A DNA stretch of 64,000 bases from Parastagonospora avenae f. sp. tritici 18332-5. Taxonomy: Eukaryota; Ascomycota; Dothideomycetes; Pleosporales; Phaeosphaeriaceae. Position numbers and translations under genes: made by a program. Where the stretch lies: NCBI GenBank assembly GCA_022559985.1, contig JAFJTR010000060.1, positions 124,001 to 188,000 on the forward strand, written 5' to 3'. The notes under the pieces are model-generated. The model was given only the letters and a program-made list of their open reading frames with translations. It did no database searches and was not told where the DNA came from. Within the stretch, counting starts at the first letter, position 1, and every line of letters starts with the position of its first letter. Shown one piece after another: positions 58,267 through 64,000 of the stretch.

Positions 58267-58714
58267 CGTTCGTGGCGCGCTTAAGCCGAGATGAGCGGGC
58301 TCACTGCCCATACATTGGCTGCGAGATGGCGGCCGGATATGAATCATGGGGAAGCAATGAACAATCACTTAGGATATGAAGTGTTTGGAGGTCTTCGTGC
58401 ACGCTTTTGGGGATTCTGGCGGTGGTGTGTACAGGGAGCAAGCGGCGGTCCAGAACTTTCTTTCCCAGTCATGCTCTTTTTGTCTGACACAGCACCCTTA
58501 GATCATAGATCTTGGTTAGTCATTGCCTACTTGACCAGATGCACAAAATTGTGCGTGCACAATGGGGAGCAGTCGCTTTGGAAGCGCGTTTCAGGACTTC
58601 ACGGAGATGAAACACGCAACGCGACACCATATCCTGACAGCCGTTCCGATATCTCGAATCTCAAATGCTTCTCTTTCTCTTAATCTTGAACAACTAAACT
58701 CTGATGTCTCCATC
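58267..58714. other. Intergenic, exonuclease to membrane-protein cluster
   Basis: About 0.45 kb. The open frame running into the next gene from 58562 is upstream leader by my reading. No separate feature. Confidence 0.4.
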
Positions 58715-59515
58715 ATGGCAATCCCGCAACGGATCATCATAATCGCATCATCCGTCGTCCTCATCCTGATCATCGCCCTCTCGCTCGCGACGGCCATCGA
58801 AGTCCGCGCATCCCCAGACAAGATCATCCAAGTGACAGTCGCGCAAGCAGCTAAGGTTGGGGAATCCGAGAGACTCCTGTCCGGAAAGGCACGCCTGAAC
58901 GGAAGCGACTTCGACCGCGTCGATGTGTATGATGGAACGTCTGTAATATCAGGCACTTCACTGCCAACAGTATCCACAACCTTTGGCATGGAAGAAGGCA
59001 TGCTAGGAGCGACTCCAACACCTCGGAGCAGCGCGAGTTGGGACGCAGACGGCGCAATCGGCCCCATCGCAACGCCCTCGCCCTCGCGTAAACCAGCGCT
59101 ACCGCCGCGACCACCACCAACACCGCAACTCCCCATCGTCGCACTATCGTACTCTGGCTCTGGTGGTCCAAAACACTGTCGTGGCAACGTCGTGCAGCAG
59201 ATGCGCTTCCCGCGTCCACTCGAACAATGGAAGAACGGGACTTGCATCAACCTGCCGAATGAGGCGCGTTGCGGCGTCTTTGTGTCTAGCAAGGGCGACA
59301 ACTGCGAAGCGCAGCTTTTCAATATGCCGAACTGCCTCAACAACACGAAGACATTTGTCAACACTGTGGTTTTTATGCCCGAAGAAAGACCTGTGGGCGC
59401 ACTCTGGAGCAGCATGTATGTTAAGTGCGGTGTTGAAGTGCCGGAGGCGAAGATGCTGGATCCCGGTTTGCTGGGAGATGCGTTGAAGCCGAAGCCGAAA
59501 CCTGGAGGTGGATGA
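58715..59515 (+). CDS. Single-pass membrane protein with Cys-rich ectodomain (cluster member 1)
   Basis: Single exon, 266 aa from ATG 58715, chosen for its favourable context (ATCATGG) and because the preceding in-frame residues are polar and unlikely to be translated. A membrane segment (IIIIASSVVLILIIALSLA) lies right at the N-terminus and acts as signal anchor. A Ser/Thr/Pro-rich stalk follows. The ectodomain has six cysteines (KHCRGNVV, GTCINLP, ARCGVFV, DNCEAQLF, PNCLNN, VKCGVEV) and ends in a Pro/Lys tail. Family not recognised. It shares this plan with the two genes to its right. Confidence 0.6.
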   Translation: MAIPQRIIIIASSVVLILIIALSLATAIEVRASPDKIIQVTVAQAAKVGESERLLSGKARLNGSDFDRVDVYDGTSVISGTSLPTVSTTFGMEEGMLGATPTPRSSASWDADGAIGPIATPSPSRKPALPPRPPPTPQLPIVALSYSGSGGPKHCRGNVVQQMRFPRPLEQWKNGTCINLPNEARCGVFVSSKGDNCEAQLFNMPNCLNNTKTFVNTVVFMPEERPVGALWSSMYVKCGVEVPEAKMLDPGLLGDALKPKPKPGGG

Positions 59516-59922
59516 ATCTGGACCAAGAAGCGACGCAACGAACCATTTTGATCAAAACATGGAGGACGCCAGAAGTCATGCGATCTCCTCGCACAGTCAG
59601 TGCTCGGCCGCTGCCCAGACGGTGCATCGCTGTTGCAGAGACCAGAGCACAGCAGAGACGGCCGCCATACCTGAGACGCGGGAATCAAAGGAACCGGTAT
59701 CTCTCCTTTGTTATTGAGTCGTCACTGTTGGTCGACAGACTCGCGGGCTTCTGCTGCACAATGTGCACACCATGGTAGCGCGCCAAATCCACATTGTGCA
59801 AACACAACATCCGACTCATCAAACAATACATAACCGACCAATATTTCGCATGCCCTATCGTGAGTATCTAGTATACATCACAAAGGACCCATAACTTTGA
59901 AACTGCAAAAGAATACACTATC
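59516..59922. other. Spacer in membrane-protein cluster
   Basis: About 0.4 kb with no supported feature. Confidence 0.4.
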
Positions 59923-60552
59923 ATGGACAGCACCCATGAAGCTAAGCCGCTGGAGACTTAGAACACAGGAGTGCCAGTCGACCACCGCGACCCAAACCAT
60001 CCACACTTCCCAGGCGATCTTGAAGCACAACCTGCCAAACAGCCTCTCGTCAGCAAGAAGGCGTGGTGGATTACAGCTGGTGTGGGCTCTGTCAAACTAT
60101 CCCTCGTCATATCCATACTTGTCGGAGGCAAAATGGGAATGGACATGGCGAAGAAGCCTCTACTCCCACCTGTGTATCTCACAATTTCTGCAGAAGTCGA
60201 CATTATGTACACTACCACTACTACGATCTCAACATCAGTGACTCAATTTTCGATCACTCCAGATCCCACAACCATAACCACAACGACTGTGATCCCGATG
60301 CCGTCTCTTGTATCGCTCGCTGCTACGACGCCGACACCAGAGCCAAAACCGACGCAAGAGCCACCGAAGGATGCACCACCCGTAGGCGCAAACAAAGTTT
60401 GCTTCACCGTAGGATCATGAAAGACCAAAGAGTGCGGTAGTCGCTGCACAGGCCCAGAACTTGATCTCAAGCCTGGCCGGATCGCGAGTTGCGACGTGAA
60501 CAAGAAAGGCATGCATTCTTGTGAAGTATGTATGCAATCTATACCCGGATAG
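59923..60552 (+). pseudogene. Single-pass membrane protein, two in-frame stops (cluster member 2)
   Basis: ATG at 59923 opens MDSTHEAKPLET, then TAG at 59959-59961 (CAG would give Gln). The same frame then continues through VSKKAWWITAGVGSVKLSLV, a membrane segment, and a Thr-rich stalk to CFTVGS, followed by TGA at 60418-60420. Beyond that the frame still encodes a cysteine-patterned tail (KECGSRCTGPELD, SCDVNKKGMHSCE) up to a GTATGT donor-like site near 60524 and a stop at 60550. The plan matches members 1 and 3. Two isolated nonsense codons in an otherwise intact frame point to recent loss. Confidence 0.6.
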
Positions 60553-60901
60553 TCTACTTTGCGGCTCTCATGTATACGAGTGCGTATTCAGTAGGCCTTT
60601 GTAGTCATGATTTATTGTATGAATTGCTTGTAAAATCGCCACTATCATGACTCATTCGTTCCTCGCTGACTGTTCTCCTGTCAATCTGATGTCGCGGGAT
60701 AAGTCACTATATTCATTACTCTGTCATGGACTCATCGTCCATTCTTTGGCTTATCGCTCCGCACATTGTACATACACAGCTCTGAGGATTGTGGCTCCAC
60801 AAGTCTTTCCAAAAGCCACAATGTCCTTTCATACCAACACCAATAAGACTTTGTCTTATAATTTCCCTTGCACCTGCTTAGCCTCATTTACACGTACAAA
60901 T
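60553..60901. other. Spacer in membrane-protein cluster
   Basis: About 0.35 kb. The frame of the next gene is open upstream of its chosen ATG, so a longer N-terminus cannot be ruled out. Confidence 0.35.
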
Positions 60902-61378
60902 ATGACTGCACACATGTCTAACCACGTCACCTCCCGCAGTCGCTTGCCTTCTCCCACCCCCTTCGAGGCGCTAGAGACCATCGAACTGGACGCGTTCCCC
61001 AAATACCTCCCTTTGCGCTCAGCAAAACCTTCATGGTGGCGCCGACGTCCTGTTCGGATCACAGTCGGCATCATCCTCTTCCTCGCCATACTCACGGGTA
61101 CAGTTATCGCATCACTATTCACTGGAAAGTCGCTACAAGCTGCCCAGTATAGGGAGCACTCCGACAAGCCGATGACGACAATGGTTCGTCCACCAAAGGT
61201 TACGAGCAATGTGACGGTGACGCAGACGAGCGTGGTAGCGAGCACGATGAACGTCACCGTGAGTAGCGCGCAGATTACTGCGGTCGCTACGCAAGTGCTC
61301 CGCGAGGCGTATGTTTGGCAGACGTGTAGTACGTCAGATGTGATGTCTCTGGTTATGGTGCCTCAGACGGTGACTTGA
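60902..61378 (+). CDS. Single-pass membrane protein (cluster member 3, short)
   Basis: 158 aa from ATG 60902; in-frame ATGs further upstream (for example 60821) are possible. A polar cytosolic part ends in SWWRRRPVR, then the membrane segment ITVGIILFLAILTGTVIASL and a Thr/Val-rich ectodomain with few cysteines. It has the same layout as members 1 and 2 but lacks the cysteine module, so it may be truncated. Function unknown. Confidence 0.5.
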   Translation: MTAHMSNHVTSRSRLPSPTPFEALETIELDAFPKYLPLRSAKPSWWRRRPVRITVGIILFLAILTGTVIASLFTGKSLQAAQYREHSDKPMTTMVRPPKVTSNVTVTQTSVVASTMNVTVSSAQITAVATQVLREAYVWQTCSTSDVMSLVMVPQTVT

Positions 61379-62358
61379 TTGAGGACTCTTACCCAGGTAG
61401 ACATTGACTTTTGCGGGTGTAGTAGACGCTGGCTGTGGAATAGGAGAGTAATTGAGTTATATCGGTCGTCTCTAGAATGAAACGTGGATATGCTGAATGC
61501 CTGCGTAGACGATTCTTTGCTCTATCTGCATCGCTGTGAATGACTGACATAAAGATCATCGTATTACGGAACTGTTCTCCTGCATTCTTTTGAGCAGCTA
61601 TAGTAATTACTCACCTTTACTAACGTCCGTCCCTGCGTAACGGGACACCCTGCGTGGCGGGACGCCGCGGACACCCACCAACACAACAAACGCAACAACA
61701 GGCTAGAGGTATACAAACTCTCGGGATAGCAGCCTTGAGCTGTAAAGTTGATCCGCGCTCAAGGTCTTCTAGAAATACGTTCTACTTACCGCGTAATACG
61801 ACAATCTGGTATAAACGTCAAGCGACCGCCTGGCTTTGGCTGGCAGTCAGTGCTACGAGAGCTTGTGCATCTTGTTCAAAGTCTATCAACTTACAGCTTG
61901 TTATGTTATCACCCTATTCCGAGTACTGCGGTCAAGCTCGAGAGGCTGTCGTGCTATTGTGCTAATTCCAAGTCCGCCTGCTAGAAGTGCCCGATGAAGA
62001 GGCCCCGCACACTGATCTTACAAGTAGCTTAGCGGTAACCTATCGCTGCTGACACTAGATCTGTGGCTGTGTGGCTGTGTGGCGCGTTCGCTAAGCGCTC
62101 GTCTCTGCAGGCGAGTATGCGCTGTACCGTGGAGTTTCAGAGAAGAGCAGGATTGCGGCAAACCATATTTCCGAAACCTTTTGGACCCCACACCCGTGAT
62201 GCTGAGCGCTTAGATACGTATCCTCTCAGCCTCGCGACAGCTGAAGGTAGACCGCAGTATTTCTCTCAGCCGGAGAGCGGCTTCGCTGCTCAGTCAACCT
62301 ACGACATTGCGAACTCAGATCATCCAGCATATTGCGCCCCTGTCGCGCGCATTGCATC
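61379..62358. other. Intergenic before the NLR gene
   Basis: About 1 kb. It holds a 16-base direct repeat (61631-61663) and a GTGGCTGT tandem near 62063-62082. No gene is supported; NLR promoter presumably at the right end. Confidence 0.45.
61631..61663. repeat. Imperfect 16-bp direct repeat
   Basis: CCCTGCGTAACGGGAC and CCCTGCGTGGCGGGAC, one base apart. They differ only by AA against GG. Confidence 0.5.
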
Positions 62359-64000
62359 ATGAACAGCCTTTCGGGTGCAGCAAGCGTCATTGCTGTAATC
62401 GACATATCCGCCAAGATTATCGCTGCCTGCTATCAGTATTCCAAAGCCGTAAGGGATGCGAAGGACGATATCGGGCGCGTGCAGAGAAAGGTTGGTGATA
62501 TCACGCACATTCTTAAGAAGATCGAGCGGCTCTTCGACAGCCAGGACAAGACGCAACTTTCTACCACTCATGGCCTGCTCGACTCACTCAGTCAATGTCT
62601 TCAGGAGCTGAAAGATATAGAGGTGAAGCTAGACCCAGGAAAGACGCGCAAGACTATGAGTCGGATCGGCTTACGTGCGCTCACATGGCCGTTCACAAGC
62701 AAGCAGGTGGTCAATATTGTTTCGAGCTTAGAAGGATACGAGCAGAGCTTTAACTTAGCGCTCCAAGCTGACCAGATGTAAGTTTCTCCATGTGAGTCAG
62801 ACATGTACAGAGGCAGCGTCTTGCTAACTATACAAGAGTCCTAACGTTTAACATAGACCAGAAGCTGGATCTAGCCAGGCTACCTGTTGCAATAGGCGCT
62901 TCTTTTAACTCCTACAACGAAGAACATAACGCAATATGCCTACCGAACACCCGCACTGAGTTGCTGGACGAGATCACAGCATGGGCAAACGAGAAGGATA
63001 GCAAATCTATATTCTGGCTGAGCGGCATGGCTGGCACGGGAAAGTCTACTATTGCGCGGACGATTGCTCAGTCATTTGCAGGTTGCGGACAGCTAGGAGC
63101 AAGCTTCTTCTTTAAGAAAGGCGAAGGTGAGCGCAGAAATGCTTCGCGATTCTTTACCACCATCGCTAGCGACCTAGTAAAGCACGAGCCAGACATGCTA
63201 GCCGGGATCAGGAAGGCACTCGACGAGGACTCAGCTATTTCGCAGAGAGCTCTGAAGGACCAGTTTGAAAGGCTCATCTTGCAGCCACTCTTGGGGGTAC
63301 ATCAGACTCGTCAGCAGGGTTCGGCGCGTGTTATCGTCATAGACGCGCTGGACGAATGCGAGCGAGACGAAGACATACGAGCAATCCTTCAGCTACTTGC
63401 TCGCACCAAGAGCATCCAAACAGTGCCGTTACGGATCGTGGTAACCAGCCGGCCTGAGCTTCATATCCGCCTCGGCTTTAAGGAGATGCCGAACGGCACA
63501 TACCGAGACCTAGTCCTCCACGAGGTACCAAGGAGCACAATCGAACACGACATCTGCCTATTCCTAGAGCATGAGCTTGGTGCGATTCAAAGAGAACGCA
63601 TGCTATCCTTGGACTGGCCAGCGAAAACCCAGATACTCGCGCTAGTTGAGCTGGCCGTGCCGCTATTTATCTACGCTTCCACCGTGTGTCGGTATGTTGG
63701 TAGCAAAGGAAGCAATCCCATAGCTTTTCTAAACAAGGTTCTGCAGTATCAAAAGGCGACCTTTTCGCAACTAGATCGGACGTACCTCCCTATTCTTGAT
63801 CAGCTGCTTAGTGAGCAGGAGGAAGATGAAAAGGAGATGTGGCTTCAGGCTTTCCGAAACATCATAGGCAGCATCGTGGTTCTGGAGAGTCCACTCTCTA
63901 TTAACTCGCTCGCATGCCTTCTTCGACTCTCCCGAGAGGAGGTTAAGTGTCGGCTTGACTCTTTGCACTCCGTCCTTAGCGTCCCCAACAGCGAAGACGT
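62359..64000 (+). CDS. NACHT NLR with SesA-like N-terminus (5' part)
   Basis: Exon 1 62359-62777, intron 62778-62836 (59 bases, acceptor AAG), exon 2 from 62837 past the window end. The first 140 residues form a helical domain (SAKIIAACYQYSKAVRDAKD, RKVGDITHILKKIERLF) that resembles the SesA/HeLo-like domain found at the N-terminus of fungal NLRs. The NACHT ATPase follows, with Walker A GMAGTGKST (about residues 203-210), Walker B VIVIDALDECERDE and a VVTSRPEL sensor motif. Such proteins are immune-like receptors that trigger regulated cell death in non-self recognition (family knowledge). The C-terminal repeats that would give specificity lie outside the window. Confidence 0.92.

Noticed and set aside
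58591..59688. 365-codon antisense frame over membrane-protein member 1
   Set aside because: The sense frame has a good start context, a membrane anchor and patterned cysteines; the antisense has none of these.

Overview
The window reads as nuclear DNA of a filamentous ascomycete, most likely a Dothideomycete of the Pleosporales. The evidence is short GT..AG introns of about 46-60 bases in most genes, GC-moderate coding sequence, and a gene set typical of such fungi: a KCH-type potassium transporter, a PhoD-type phosphatase, a secreted Asp f 4-like protein, a SesA-like NACHT NLR and DUF1769/DUF2235 proteins. The lineage call is inference. No rRNA, tRNA, CRISPR array or intact transposon was recognised.

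The left part (1-39 kb) is mostly conserved, well-spaced housekeeping and secretory genes. In order: the 3' part of the RNA helicase MAK5, a decayed CorA-like transporter, a secreted aspartic protease, LUC7 and GPI16 back to back, an acetoacetate-decarboxylase-fold protein, a DUF1769 protein, an old-yellow-enzyme oxidoreductase, a Ser/Thr-rich secreted protein, the ER Hsp70 BiP, an Asp f 4-like secreted protein, a Baeyer-Villiger-type monooxygenase, KCH1, a DUF2235 hydrolase and Mediator subunit MED7. The Ser/Thr-rich gene sits between copies of a short coding-like repeat.

The right part (39-64 kb) looks like accessory genome. It carries two MDR oxidoreductases, a broken RRM gene, a PhoD-like phosphatase with a GC-AG intron, two tandem degenerate copies of an unrecognised gene, a Gfd2/YDR514C-type DEDDh exonuclease with a second inverted paralogue that has lost its catalytic residues, a serine carboxypeptidase, a cytochrome P450, three neighbouring single-pass membrane proteins (the middle one broken), and the 5' part of an NLR gene with an N-terminal SesA-like domain.

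Several genes are interrupted only by single nonsense codons in an otherwise intact frame: the CorA-like gene, the RRM gene, the tandem pair, the middle membrane protein, a 55.8 kb fragment and the DUF2235 C-terminus. Many are TAG, TGA or TAA where a C-to-T or G-to-A change from CAG, CGA, TGG or CAA would explain the stop. This is compatible with mild repeat-induced point mutation or with recent relaxed selection. Exon models were built by eye from reading frames and splice signals; the intact multi-exon models are length-consistent (total divisible by three).
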